From positions 8,065,012 to 8,129,011 of the forward strand of contig JAJEKV010000046.1 of NCBI GenBank assembly GCA_021234155.1: 64,000 nucleotides of DNA. The letters run 5' to 3'. The translations under genes and the position numbers were made by a program. Each line of letters begins with the position of its first letter. Within the stretch, counting starts at the first letter, position 1. Positions 9,846 to 22,216 of the stretch are shown here, in pieces. The notes under the pieces are model-generated. The model did not search any database. It had not been told where the DNA came from and saw only the letters and a list, made by a program, of their open reading frames with translations. Source of the DNA: Isoetes taiwanensis (lineage: Eukaryota > Streptophyta > Lycopodiopsida > Isoetales > Isoetaceae).

Positions 9846-10363
9846 TGATAAATTAGGTCATGCTAAATATATGGGATAAACACTAGTTGAAGAAGATAAT
9901 ATGAAAGATACTGTGAACCATTGGAAGACAATATGAAAGATATTTGTGAACCATTGGAATATTAAAATACCATTTATATGGTATAGAGAAATTGAAGCAT
10001 GAAGTTTTCGAGCCAATTGAGAATTCAAATTGGCAAGTTTATCCCGTAGCAAGGCGGCCGAAGATCGTTGCTGAGCGGCCGAGTCCTCACCTGGGCGGTC
10101 GGACTTGGCCCTATAAATCTAAGATGAAATCGATTGTATGTTAGGCTAGTGATTTGTGATAGCTTTGTCAAGCTATGCTTGGGCTCTCAGAGCGAATGTA
10201 TTGTGAATAGTCTATTGCCTTGATAGTCGAATATTTCAATGGTAAACCATATCTCATTCAATGGTATAGCCTATTTGAGATTATATTGTCTTGTTAATTC
10301 AACCATTGAATTATATGTGAAGTGACCTAGTTAGTCTTGATTACGCTCAAGTTGTTATCTTCA
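9846..10363 (+). repeat. 3' LTR of the copia element
   Basis: 518 bp, longer than the 5' LTR because of a small duplication-like indel at about 9895-9910. It directly follows the polypurine tract. Confidence 0.93.
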
Positions 10364-10368
10364 GTAAG

Positions 10369-10899
10369 AGTATCATACCATTCACTATAAACTTGATTGT
10401 ATACAACCTAGCTTTCCCTAATTATAAATTTTAGGGGTCCCTGATTCTATGCTGCTCTTCTTCTTGAAAATCTTACATAGAACTAACTCATGCACCACAT
10501 ATAACAACACAACTTTTGCAGTGGTACTTCCTGCAACTACAGGTTTGATAGGAAGTACAACCTGGAATTATATATCTTACAATAAAATTCTACAATATAA
10601 CTAGATAATAGATATTTATTGGATCCTATGAAGATAGATATGGAGCTAACAAAATAGCCAGCAAAGGTACGTAATGAACTGGTTTTTGTATATAAGACAT
10701 GGAGTATAACTGGTCTACATTGAATGTAGCCAAAACTTGTGTCACAAATTCTATATCAAACCAAACAAACTTTTCCAAATAAACTAAACGTAAAGTAGAT
10801 TTAGGTCTTGTTTTTGCATGTAAGAGAATATGTATTTGAGAAGATACTTGGCAACATGGAAACTCAATCAACTGCTGCTACTACTTATAAAGATGGTAG
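10369..10899. other. No gene seen
   Basis: AT-rich sequence that continues the pre-insertion site of the copia element. I see no conserved reading frame or RNA gene. Confidence 0.5.
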
Positions 10900-11022
10900 T
10901 TTTAACATCACGCCACTAGGCAGCATCCAACTGGACATGTGACCACACACCAAACTACATTGCTCGGTTGGGCCCTGCCCCCAACCACCTTACATTGCGT
11001 CTGTTGGGATTTGACTCCCAAC
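10900..11022 (-). mobile_element. SINE-like 3' fragment
   Basis: Resembles the SINE at 44324-44540 in the same orientation: TTTTAACATCACGCCACTAGGCA here against TTTTAACGTCACGCCACAAGGCA there, then CATGTGAC, a GGGCCCTGCCCCCAACCA-type block and TTACATTGC. The tRNA-like head with the B box is missing or diverged. Confidence 0.5.
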
Positions 11023-12190
11023 AGTAAATCATGATATCTTTTATGCTAGAAATTTTTGAGATGTCTTGTATTGACATTTAATTCCGGTTTATCGTAAGGA
11101 ATAAGAGGATCATCATGTTGCAGCTCATACATCAAGTTCCTCTTCTATTAGTTGCTTGTTTCCACATTTGAAAAGCTCGATCATAAGAGAAAGATTCCAA
11201 TGAGTGATCAGACTTATATAGACGCAGGATTCCATCTAAATTTACATCAAATCTGTTGCGCACTCACTCTTTATGACGGAAGTAAGCTAAAGCTCGCTCA
11301 TCTTCTACACCACCATGTATCATTGTCAAAAGCCATAATATCTCCAAATTTGCAGATCGACTGCTATTAAAATCAGAAAAGGGCAGAAAAATACAGACGA
11401 GATGGAGTGGTTCGCAATCTCTCCGCTCCGGCGTTACCTTTTCTCTCGTTTCCGTCAGATTTTCTTCTACCCTAGATCCGAAGAAAGAAGTGGATAGAAT
11501 CTCCTTCTTCCCATCCCCTTCTATTTTTCATTGCTTTCAGTTTCCTTCCATTTCTCTTTCCATTTCTGCTGTTTGCTTCTTCGATTTTCCTTACCCTTTC
11601 TCTCGCTTCCTTCGAATTTTCTTCTTCTTAATGCATTCAATCCTTCCCTTTCATCTTTCTATATGTGCTTCTGCAAAAAACGGATAAAATTATAGGATGA
11701 AGATTTGGGATTGGGAAGAAGAACAATACATCGGTCTGGCTTTCTGGTGGCTTTCCAGAGCTTATATGAGCTACATTCTCTGCAAACAAAAAGGTCGGCC
11801 CCTTGAGGTACTTCTTGTGCTCCTTGAATCTTTGATTGGTAATAGGTCTGCAACAGAATGAAGTTATGCGAGCATGGGTCTGCCTCAGAGAGGCCTAAAA
11901 CAAGCATGTGTTGGTGCCAGATTGGTGTAAGAACAGCCTATGCCCTTTCAATTTCTGTATCTGCTTGTATAGAAACAGAAGATATGATGGACCATGATTT
12001 AGGCCATGACCAAACATGTTAATCATTTTGCCATTTACAGTGAAATAAATGATGAAAGTGTCAAGGGAGATTGCTACACATGTTCCTAATACTTCGACAA
12101 GGCATTACATCTACGCAAGTGGATGGCTACAAGCTAAACCAATATGCAGAGTAAATTCATGCTCTTTCTCCATGGAATTAACTATTAATA
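11023..12190. other. No gene seen; CT-rich tract at 11430-11680
   Basis: The pyrimidine-rich part (11430-11680) looks like a transcript leader but opens into no conserved protein. The rest may be the 5' part of the gypsy element that becomes recognisable at about 12200. Confidence 0.35.
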
Positions 12191-12199
12191 TGATGCTCT

Positions 12200-12904
12200 A
12201 TGATGATCTCGAAATTTGAGAAGAAAATTTATCCACCTTGTGCTCATTGTTCAAGAAATTCTCACTCCTCTGATTACTGTTTGTATAGGCCTTGCACAAA
12301 ATGTGGAAAAAGAGGGCATTTTGGTAAGGAGTGCCCTGTATGTGCCTTTTACAAAGCTGTGGGACATTATGAAGATAGGTGTAGTGTGAAAGAATATTTT
12401 GCTAGGCAGGAAAAATCTAAGCCTAATGAACAAAATGCTTCCATCAGATTTGTGCAGGAAATTGAAGAACAAGAGGAGATTATGGCTGTGCATACTAGAG
12501 GAATGAATAATGCAAAGGAAAAAAAGCCAACTCGTGCCAATGATGAAGCAATGCTATGACACAAGGAAATTGAGCAAAATATGGTTGTACCTCCTCCCCC
12601 TGTTCAAAAATATTTGAAAACGGATAAAGATAGTGAAGACTTTGAGTACTTGCTAAAAAACTCTAAAATCAATGTTGACCTGCTAACTCTGCTCAAGATA
12701 GCTCCATCCTACAGGAAAAAAGTGCTCAATTTGACCAAAGAAGATGAATTTGCTCTGACTAATCATATTGAGGAACACATGCTTACTCAGGAGGATTATG
12801 ACCTAGGAGCTTTCACTTATGTTGCCAGAATGGGCAAAAAAATCTTGACCAAGGTCCTACTGGATGGGGGATCATCTTTGAATGTTATGCCTCATCATGC
12901 ATGA
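12200..12904 (+). pseudogene. Gypsy gag zinc knuckles and aspartic protease
   Basis: CAHCSRNSHSSDYC (about 12239) and CTKCGKRGHFGKEC (about 12296) are CCHC knuckles, with a third Cys-rich motif just after. A TGA at 12557 interrupts. The next open stretch (12581-12904) ends with LLDGGSSLNVMP, the aspartic protease site with DGGS in place of the common DSGA, as in several plant gypsy elements. Another stop follows at 12902. Confidence 0.8.
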
Positions 12905-13041
12905 GATTATGTGGCCTTGAGATAGATAAGAAGGCTCCAATGGTTTTAGAATCTTTCTCAAACACAAAGATTAATCCTGTTTGAATAGTCAGTAATGTAC
13001 CTATTGATGTTGAAGGTATAGTTGTTGCATCTAACTTTGTT

Positions 13042-14298
13042 GTGGTTGCATTTGAAGGAATAGAAGACATGTCAGACATTTATGATTTGCTTTTGGGAAG
13101 GAAATGGCTCGCTACAGTTGATGCTAGGCCTGTTTGGTCAAAAGGGGAATGCACCATTTCCAATGGCAAGAAAAAGGTAACATTATACAACAAGGTAGGT
13201 GAATTTGAGGCTTTAAATTTCATTGAAGAAGAAATGTTGTTGTCAAACCCATGTGGAGAATTTGAATTAAATGCAAGCAATCAAATGTCCAACTTGGAGC
13301 TCCCCATTCAGCTAGCATTGCCTAGACAGGATAATTTTGCTTACTTATGGTTTGATGGTGGTGTTTCCAAAAGACGGAGTGTGGCCTCATCTGCTGCTAT
13401 TCTCAAAGATTCCTTCAATAGATTGCTTGCAAAAGTAGGCATAATTTATCCTAATACAACCTCAAATATGGCAGAATACAAGGCTTTGATAGCAGGTCTC
13501 CAAGAGGCAAAGAATTTGAATATTAATGAAATTGTTATCTTTGGAGATTCTCAACTTGTTTGCAGACAAATATTGGGAGAATATCAAGCTAAGAATGAAG
13601 ACATGATCTTACTTAGAGATCAAGCTATGTGCGAGTTAAAGAATTTCAAAACTTGGAGGCTCTGTCATGTGCCAAGGGAGCAGAATGGTGAGGCTGATGC
13701 ACTCTGCAAAAGTGTTCTTCTCGAGCACTTAGCTGAAGGAGCAATTCAGGAGGAAGAACTGGAGAAGAAAGACCTGCAACAACTCTATCCTATTCTGATA
13801 ATCAATGCAAGTGAAGAAAAACAGGTAAAAGAAATCAAATTGAATAAGAAAGATTTAGATAGAGTTCTATATGGTGGAGATTTGTTCAAAGAAGAAGATA
13901 ACACCTTTGTCACTAATTTCTTTGATGATTGGAAGGATATTTCCGCTTTATTGGTTGGTGTTGATAGGAATATTTGTGAATTTGAGATAAAAATCAAGGA
14001 AGGTATGAAACCTGTGGTACAAAAACTCAGAAGAATTAATGCATCCTTGCTAGGCCTAATTAAAGAGGAGTTGTATAAAACGAAGGATGCAGGTGTGATT
14101 GCAGAGATTGTGAACCCTGAATGGCTACCTTGCATTGTCCCAGTGGAAAAGAAAAATAAAACCATAAGGATTTGCATTGACTATAGGGACCTAAATAAAG
14201 CTACCATCAAAGATTGCTACCCTTTACCATTTTTAGAAGAAGTCTTGCATGCTGTTGCAGGTAAAGACATATATTCTTTCTTAGATGGTCTGTTCTAA
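13042..14298 (+). pseudogene. Gypsy protease end, archaeal-type RNase H and RT N-terminus
   Basis: 418 codons are open. After the protease flap region (DLLLGRKWLA) comes an RNase H of the archaeal-like type, with all four acidic residues in place: FDGGVS (about 13350), MAEYKALIAGL (13470), FGDSQLV (13540) and NGEADAL (13685), in the usual RExN context (PREQNGEAD). Then a linker, and the RT opens with EFEIKIKEGMKPVVQK and RICIDYRDLNKAT, breaking off after DIYSFLDG at a TAA (14296). Motifs B and C of the RT (the YxDD box) are deleted. RNase H preceding RT is unlike the RT-RNH-aRNH-INT order I know for Tat elements. Confidence 0.8.
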
Positions 14299-14329
14299 AT
14301 AAGTTATTTGCCTTGTGCAGAAAAGGAGG

Positions 14330-15690
14330 AGTCAGTTTGAATCCCAAGAAATGTGTTTTCTTGTGTTCAAAAGGAGAATTGCTTGGGAATGTGGTGTCTA
14401 CAAAAGGCATTCAAGTGGCTGAAGCTAAGGAGGCTTTGAAAAAGTTAGCACCTCCCAAAACACTCAAACAAAAGCTTCATGGGAATGACTAGTTTTCTGA
14501 GAATGTATGTCCCTCACTTCTCACACACTATGAATCCAATTTCTAACCTCACAAAGGTTGGAAAATTTTCCAAAAGTGAAAGCAAGCATATTCTGGTTGA
14601 TTGAAATGAAGAGTGTAAGGAATCCTTGACAAAATCATTGATGCCATCTGTAATTCTATCCTGCTGAAGCCCCCGATCTAGAAAAGCCTTTCAAAGCTTA
14701 TATCAGTGTCACTAAAAAGGCAATTGGTGTTGCTTTACTGCAAGAAGACCATGTTATAGCTTTTGCTAGCAAAATGTGGTCTGACACTGAGCTAAGATAT
14801 CCTAGACTGGAAAAGAGTGCAGCAGCTCTGATGTTTTTAATAGAGAGGCAGGGACACTTGCTACAAAATAGCCAAACTCAAGTTTATATGAGGCAAAATC
14901 CTTTGTCACTCCTTTTTGCAAAGAAACAACCCAAAGCAAAGTTGTGTAGATGGGCCTGTAAAGTTCAAACCTATAATATTACTGTCAAAGTTGTGAATTT
15001 AGTGGAAAATCCTAGTGCCTATTTGCCCTATATTCTATTTGAACACGAGGATCAAGATGGTTTGAATGATGTTGATTTTGTTACTAACTTGGTTGCCTTT
15101 CATGCAAAAGACTTGGACTGGCAATGTGAAATCAGAAATTATCTTGAAAACAATGAAGTGCCAAAGAACTTGAGCAGCAGTCAAGAAAGGAGATTTAAGG
15201 AGAAATGCAAAAAATTCAGGCTCATTGAGGATGTATTATGCAAGGTTGACAAGGAGGGAGTATTGCTGAGATATGTTGATGATGAGGAGGCCAGAATTAT
15301 TATTGAAGCATGTCATAAGGGAATATGTGGAGGACATTTTGCTGCTGACACAACTGCCAAGAAAATCTTGAGGTCAGGATATTTTCGGCCTACCCTTTTC
15401 AAAGATTGTTATGACATTATAAAATGCTATCATAAATGCCAAATTTTTGGATGAGGCTTTAAAGGAAAGGTGTGTGAGATTGATGCATCTTGAAGAGCAC
15501 AGGTATGAAGCAGAGAATGCTGTTATGATCAAAAAGGCCAAGGATATTGCAGCTTTCAAAGCAGCTCACAAACTCCAAGGTAATCTGAAGTCAGGTGAGT
15601 TAGTTTTGAAATGGAATAAAGCAAGGGAAGACATAGCATCCAAGTTTGAAAATCTCTGGGAAGGGCCTTTTAAGTCATTGGCATAGCAGG
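14330..15690 (+). pseudogene. Gypsy RT thumb, degenerate RNase H, integrase zinc domain and tail
   Basis: SLNPKKCVFLCSKGELLG (14335) is the RT connection, then broken frames. From 14774 a 226-codon stretch gives AFASKMWSDTELRYPRLEKSAA, the conventional RNase H position but without its catalytic Asp residues (ISV and RQN replace DAS and TDN). Then come linker sequence and the integrase zinc domain (CHKGICGGHFAADTTAKK and CYHKCQIFG). At about 15450 it jumps directly to a tail segment (LEEHRYEAENA, KAAHKLQG, ENLWEGPF). The second copy at 17914-18930 keeps the integrase core between these points, so the deletion is clear. Confidence 0.8.
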
Positions 15691-15799
15691 AAAAGACTCT
15701 TATTGGCTGAGAGATGTGCTTGATGGCAGAGAACTACTAAATCCCATCAACATTCTACATTTGAAAAGGTATTGGCAACAACATGTTGCCCTGAGCTTA

Positions 15800-17913
15800 T
15801 TTAGTTGAGAAGCATTTGGAATTTGTAGGTAGGTTTAGTTTGCTTTGGTTGAATATTATGCAAAAAAAAGTAAAAAGAGAAATAAAAGAAAAAGACAAAA
15901 AACAATGCAGAAGTTTCAGATGTTTAGCTTTTGTTTTTAGCTTTGGTATTGATTAATCTTTTTAGTTCATACCAGTGATGCAAAAACAAAAGATTTGTGT
16001 AGGTTCTGATCTAGTCGAGGTCCAAATCAAGTGCTAACATTGTCAAAGCCATGAATTCCATGCAGGAGCATCTGGATTCACAGCCATTCATATCATTACT
16101 CATTCATGCTCTCCATTGCACATCATATCCATAGTTGCTGTCATTCCCTCCATAACCACAACTCATTTGAGCTAACAGATTTTTTTCCACATGCAGGTGC
16201 ATCCCGATACATACATTCCATACTCATCTGCCCAAGAGTTGTCCTTTCTCCACATAAAATACTTCAGATCTCTACCAACCACCATAAAACTGCTATCATA
16301 TGTCCATCCAGCAGCTCACATTTTGCTAATGATTCCATTTGTCATGCAGGTTCATCTGAAAACCATCTCCATATTCATATTCATATCATACTGAACCCTA
16401 CCATCACCACTTTTCTTCAATCCATTGCAGGTCCATTGAATTGCCAAACATACCCTCATATTGGCAATTGGCTGGAGTCCTATCCTGATTATCACGCAGC
16501 AAGAAAAAGGGGCTGGGAGACCAGCATGTTCTTTTAGTTTGGCATAACATATGCTGCCATGCTATGGCAGCATGGAAGAGCAAAGCACATTTCACATACT
16601 TATGCTCACACTTTGATTTGAATTTAGAGACACAAGGAGAATTTATGCTTGCACACTTTGAAGACTTGAAGAGCAAGGTGAGGACATTTGACTAAGGTCA
16701 CACAAGCAAGGCATGAAGGAGAATCAAGCAAAGTTTGAAGAATTGAAGACCCCTTGAAGAGTTCTTGGTATGTGATGCTCTCATTTGAGTTCTTGGCATG
16801 ATTACATCCTTTGATTCCCATCCTACATCCTCCTTGCCCTTTGCCATGTAGAAATGCTCATGAGATCTCTAGTTCCATGCCTACATTTCATCTCCCAAGT
16901 CAAATTTGGCCTTGAAGATTTTTTCAAGTCAAAACTTCCCCTTTACATGTCATTCACATTCCACACACTTGCCATGCTATTGCCATATCACTCAAAGCAC
17001 AAAACTCCACTTGACTTGGTCATACATGTGGTCAAAGGTCAACTTCCTCTCTCTATAAGTAAAAAAAAAGAGAGAGAGAATGCAAAAATTCCTAAGGGAA
17101 ACACCCAAAGTCAAAATTTGCTTAGAAAATGCAAATTTCATGCATTTATGCCTAAATTGACCTATGACAACACCCCAAAAGAGGCCAAATCACCATACAT
17201 GTCACCCACATTGCCATGTCATACCATACACGTGTCACTACATTGAAATTCTATTTCTTACAAAAGTTCTTCAAATCACATGTGTGAATCCATAAGAGAG
17301 ACACATCATCATGCCACATCATCACCAACACCTCCACATCATCATCCACATGTCATACATATCATGTCCACCTCACCAAAAGTTTTGACTAGAAAAAAAT
17401 ACTCTAAGCCAAGTTGTTTGACACATCACCATCCTTGTTTGCCATGTCATCCTTGCAATGCCAAGTCATCATGCCCCCATGCCACATCACCTTCCATACA
17501 TACCATTTTAAAGCCAAAATTCAAAGGTGCTCATTTGCAAAAAAAGATTCCAGCATCTTTTAGAGCATAAAAAAAGATCCCTTTTGCAAAAAAGAAAATA
17601 AAAAAAATCGTTCATATTGGCCTTCAAATTTGGTTTCTTGGGAATCACGCCTTGGCCTATGTGGCAAAAAGATTTGTCCTATCTACCCTCCCCCCCCCCA
17701 AAAAAAGCCTATTTTCCTCAGCCAATCACCCCTTGCCACGTGGAACATCCGGGCGTGTGGGGCAGTGGAGGTATCGAGGCCCACGTGGATATTACACGTT
17801 AATTGTTAATTATATTCGATTTATTATTTGCTATATACCTTGAGCTTCTCGATCAAATTTGGCATGTGGGATATTGTGTTCGAACTGCCAAGAACCCTAA
17901 TACTCTGTTAATG
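15800..17913. other. Unclassified repeat-derived sequence, probable gypsy 3' region
   Basis: Rich in CAT/CA words, with repeated CATGCAGGT-type motifs (16190, 16345, 16425). A purine-rich tract at 16501-16520 may be a polypurine tract. A perfect 10-bp hairpin (ATGCTGCCAT at 16551-16560, ATGGCAGCAT at 16564-16573) follows. Reading frames here are low-complexity and I do not regard them as genes. Confidence 0.4.
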
Positions 17914-18935
17914 TGGAGGCCATTTTGCTGGAGACACTACTGCCAAGAAAATTCTCAGGTCAGGATACTATTGGCCTACAGTTTTTAAAGATTGTTACAC
18001 TGCTATAAAGTCTTGTCACAAGTGTCAGATATTTGGCAAAAGGATCCTCCTTCCAGCTGCATTAAATCCCATCATTTCCCCAGGACCCTTCCAAATATGG
18101 GGATTGGATTATATTGGCCCCATTAACCCTCCTTCTGCATGACAACATCAGCATATTATTGTAGCTACATATTATTTTGCTAAGTGGGCAGAAGCTATTC
18201 CTTTAAGACAGGCCAATGCCATTACAACAGCAAAGTTCTTACATGAATATATCACTCTGATAGAGGTACTCCCTTTGTGAATGAAGTTATTGCTAATTTG
18301 TTGACTATTCTTAAGGTCAAACATACTAAGAGTTCTTCCTATTACCCCCAAGGTAATGGTCAAGCAGAAGCTACTAATAAAGTTTTGAAAGGTATTTTGC
18401 AGAAGACTTTGGATGATAACCAAAAGGATTGGCATTTCAAATTGGTGGATGCTCTTTGGGCTTATGGAGTCACTATTAAAGCAGCATTATGGCATTGAAG
18501 TTGTGCTTCCAGTGGAGCTTGAGCTCCCATCTCTAAGGTTAGCTCACAAGCTATGTTTACCCTTTGAATATGCCTTGCAGGAAAGACTGGACACCCTTTT
18601 GCATTTAGAAGAATATAGGATGGAAGCTGAGAATGCCAATCTGCTAAAAAAAGCCAAGGATTTGGCTGCTTTCAAAGCTGCTCATAAAATACAAGGGACT
18701 TTCAAGACAGGAGAGCTAGTTCTAAAATAGAATAAATCAAGGGAAGACTCAGCTAGTAAGTTTGAAAATCTTTGCGAAGGTCCCTATGAGGTGTTGGAAC
18801 CTGCAGGCACCAATTCTTATTGGTTAAAGGAATTAACTTCAGGGATGCCACTTCCAAATCCCATCAATACTATCCACTTAAAAAGGTACAGGGATCAACA
18901 TATATGCTTGTCCCTTTTTATGCTCTAGAACTTAG
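17914..18935 (+). mobile_element. Second copy of the Tat-like gypsy: integrase and tail
   Basis: Opens with GGHFAGDTTAKKILRSGYY (integrase zinc domain) and HKCQIFGKR, then the core: WGLDYIGPI (first Asp), WAEAIPLR and YYPQGNGQAEATNKVLK (Glu region). The tail has LEEYRMEAENANLLKKAK, KAAHKIQGTFKTGELVLK, YWLKELTSG and NPINTIHLKRY. Several stops and shifts occur (for example TAG 18728). Upstream domains are absent. Confidence 0.8.
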
Positions 18936-19400
18936 ATAAGTTAGAATTAGAGTTAAGATTAGATGAGTTAGATTTCACTTTGTCTTGATTTTTAGGATTA
19001 ATGTTTTCATTGAGTTCATGTTTGCAGCTAGCCAGAGTAAAGGATATACTATCAAACAATTCCAAGATAAGGATTTCTACTAATGATTTGTCAAGTGTCA
19101 TCTGCAGGAGCACTCTTCTTCCATCCACATTCATCTGCCTTACTGTGGTCCTACCCTCCACCTAACCATCTATTCTTCATTCCATTCCCCTAAACATGCA
19201 CTCTGCAAATTCAGCTTCACCATCATGGCAGAGTTGCAAGGATTAAGATTAACTTGTTTAGGTGCATCCTTTTCCCATCTATATTCATTTGTCATAAGTG
19301 GTCCTGCCATTCATTTAGACTTCTTATTCTTGTTTTCATTCCCAAAAAGCACTCTGCATTTCAGCTTCACCACCATAGCAGAGTTGCAAATTTTTGAAGA
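18936..19400 (+). repeat. Gypsy 3' region with two ~140-bp repeats
   Basis: Two related units (about 19107-19233 and 19255-19387) share CATCTATTCATTTGTC-like, TGGTCCTGCC-like and CACTCTGCA-CAGCTTCACCA motifs ending AGCAGAGTTGCA. A third relative is at 4270-4420, after the other gypsy tail. It is a marker for this family's 3' noncoding part. Confidence 0.6.
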
Positions 19401-22200
19401 AAAGACATGCATGTTCTTGTTTTGGCGAGATCTCAGCACTAGTACATTCATTTTATCTCCTTACACCCTTCACACTTCATTCACACCATCTCCCTATCAT
19501 CCTCATATTTATTTTTCATCCTTATCCACTCATCACACTCTATTCATACCATATTACTACCATATTCACACTCATTACACTCACTTCATCTCCTTATCAC
19601 CACAACATCACCACATTCACACTCATTTCATCAATATTTGCACCCTACACTCTACCCCACCTTGTTCTCATTTGCACACTCTGACATAGGTTGAAGACCC
19701 CTCTATATACTCCCTTTGGCATAATACGGCTGAGGGGACCATCCATTTTCTTGTTTTGGCAAGATGTTGCTCCCAAAGGGCAACATACTAATTGATGGTT
19801 TATGCATTGAAGTTAGGTCAAGTCATTTTGGAAGATTAAGTCAAAGAAGAGCTTGGTAGTCAACATTGATGTGGAGGTCAATCAATATCCATCTTCAAAG
19901 GTCAACACAAATACTCAAGGTCAACTTCCCTAGAAGGTACTCCATTTGAGGTCAAAGTTAGTCAAAAGATGCTTTATAAGATTTTGGTTTAAGAAGATTG
20001 GAAGATGCTTTTTGAAGATTGGAAGTTAAAGTTTGGAAGACCCGATGGTATTTGGTTCCACCCCTTAGCCATTTTTTATCCATCTTTATATTCATACCCC
20101 ATTCTTACCCCTTTGAAATTTTCCTAGTCATCTTTTCCTTATACCTATATTCTCCTTGCTCACCTGCATATCACATCATGCTTTTCCTAATCCTTTTTTC
20201 TCTAATGCATTTTATTCCCCTATGAGATGTTCTTCCCATTGCTCCTCATATCTTTTGCCTCATTTTCATTTTCTATGCCACACCCTTGCAAATACCCCTA
20301 GCCTAACTCTTGTTTGCAATTTCTTATACCCTTATGCTCCACTTACCATTGTGCCCTAAATGTCCATGTCACACATGTACTCCATGGAATATTCCAATCA
20401 TGATGTCTAAACCTAGCATATTCCCAAGATATTAGGGTTACCATTGCCGCAAATGATCAAAATTCTCCAACTATTTTATGGGGAACCCCTTAAACCATAG
20501 CCCAGCTTTTCAAAATTGCAAAATACGGCATATTCCTGGTTTATACCCTAAAAAATACGACCACCGTATCGCGAGATTTTTGGAAAAATACTGCTGATCA
20601 ACCCTAAATCTGGAAACCTGCTCGAATCACGCCGGAATGGAATCCTTAAGCTTCGAAAACTATCTACTTTTGCATTCCCGCTATTAAGCATCATATTAAG
20701 CCTAAATTTAAGCCCTAAGATGCCGAAACCATTAAATTTAAACTTATATACCGGGGAAACATTGACAGAAGATTTTTGAAGGCCCAGACGCATCAAACCT
20801 CAACATTGATACATGCTGAGCATGATCTGAAGACGTTCATGAAGTTTCTGAGCACTCCACAGTTTGATTTGAGAAGATTAGACTGATTATCCTACCGTGA
20901 TATTATTACATGACCTTTTGAGATCTTCTGATGATTGATTTATGATCTTATGACTTATATTCACCTTGTATTACCTTTACATCAATGAAAATTGCCTCCC
21001 AAGTGTTGAAAGATTTGACTGTCATGTTTTCTTAGTATTCTTGCCATGCAAACAGTCTTACAGTAAGATATTCTGCAATCCATCTTTGCATATGACTAGT
21101 TGTCCCTCATTTCCAAATATATTTGCACCTGTGTGCACAAAAAGTTCGAAAAAAACCACTCCAAACCCAGGTTATAATTTTCTACATTCTGTCTGACATG
21201 ATTTTAGACTGTTGCTCACAAAACTGTGCCAAAAAAATAGTTTTAGTGATCCAAAATAGGATTTGATTGTCTGCCTCACATCCTTGAGACCAATACATCA
21301 CCTTGATTTTGAAATTTCTCAAAAATTCTCCCTGCAACTCAAATTCCAAAATTCTGAGATTTGTCTGTGGTTTTCACTGGTATGACCAAAAATTGACTCA
21401 AATTTGAGCTTGAATATCTCACAGATTTGAGCTTAGACTCGGTCAAGACTTTTCCCACTGCATGCCTATAACTTTTCTACACTAGTCACAATCATTTGAC
21501 CTCGGAAATCAACTCATCTATGCCAGCTACATCGATTTGAGTGAGGACCCCTTATTTCTGAATTGGGAAAGGTATGAACATTTGATATTTGAGCCTTCTC
21601 TCTAAAAAATTCTTGCATAGACTGATCACCTTAAGTGATCTGGAGGTTCTAACCCCAACTTGAGCAGAATTTCAAGTTGGCTTATTGTGTTTGACCCTCT
21701 AGCCAGGTTGAGGGTCAACACCAAGCAACATGAGAAAGAGATTCGGTAATCTTTTTTTTCAATAGCCCACTTCAAATTCGCTGGGTTTGATGCAGTCAGA
21801 GTACGACACAAAAAGCTCGGATCATCACCACTTGCCACCTTTGCTCCCTAACTCTTTTTCCTTCATCTCTCCAGGTATTTCCTTGCCACAGATCTACACT
21901 TTGCTCTATCTTCCTTATTTTCATATCCTTCTTATTGCGAGTCTTAAAGAAACAATGTTCATTTCTACATCTTAATGTAGGTGGAAGAATGAGGCCTATG
22001 AAATTACATTGCTTGTGATAGGAAAATGAAAACCAAGTTGGCCAAATAGATAGCTTGTATATACAACATTAGGAGTAATGCTTCCAATCCTCTAACTGAT
22101 GCTTTGTTAAATGTGTAATCTATTTCAAACAAAAAGTAACATATCCACAATCTAAAAATGCATGTACATGTACAGTTTGGCATATTGCAAATGCAAGCCC
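19401..22200. other. No gene seen; low-complexity and unclassified sequence
   Basis: 19440-19690 is a C/A/T-rich tract (CAC, CAT and TCA words) with no conserved protein. The remainder is AT-rich. Parts may be a gypsy LTR, but I found no matching pair. Confidence 0.45.
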
Positions 22201-22216
22201 CATTAGTTCTAACTAC

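Larger units (their letters stand above)
4701..10363 (+). mobile_element. Complete Ty1/copia LTR retrotransposon
   Basis: LTRs at 4701-5205 and 9846-10363 begin TGATAAATTAGG and end TTATCTTCA. The target-site duplication GTAAG is exact at 4696-4700 and 10364-10368. A primer binding site (TGGTACCAGAGC, 5208) and a polypurine tract (GAAAGGGGAA, 9836-9845) are in place. The internal order gag, protease, integrase, RT, RNase H is the copia order. The coding frame is broken at TAA 5425, a shift near 5815, TAA 6975, a shift near 7230, TAA 7523, TAG 9002 and TGA 9074, so the copy cannot be autonomous. Confidence 0.95.
12200..15800 (+). mobile_element. Ty3/gypsy element, Tat-like, internally deleted
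   Basis: In order: two CCHC knuckles, aspartic protease, archaeal-type RNase H, reverse transcriptase start, a deletion, RT connection and a degenerate second RNase H, the integrase zinc domain, a deletion of the integrase core, and the polyprotein tail (RYWQQHVALSLF near 15765). The dual RNase H places it near the Tat/Ogre branch. Frames change several times. LTR borders were not resolved. Confidence 0.85.

Noticed and set aside
16106-16537. 143-codon open frame as a gene
   Set aside because: His/Ser/Ile-rich composition follows from repeated CAT/CA words in gypsy 3' sequence.
19225-19689. 154-codon open frame as a secreted or membrane protein
   Set aside because: Starts in the gypsy 3' repeat and runs through a CAC/TCA low-complexity tract; hydrophobic character follows from base composition.
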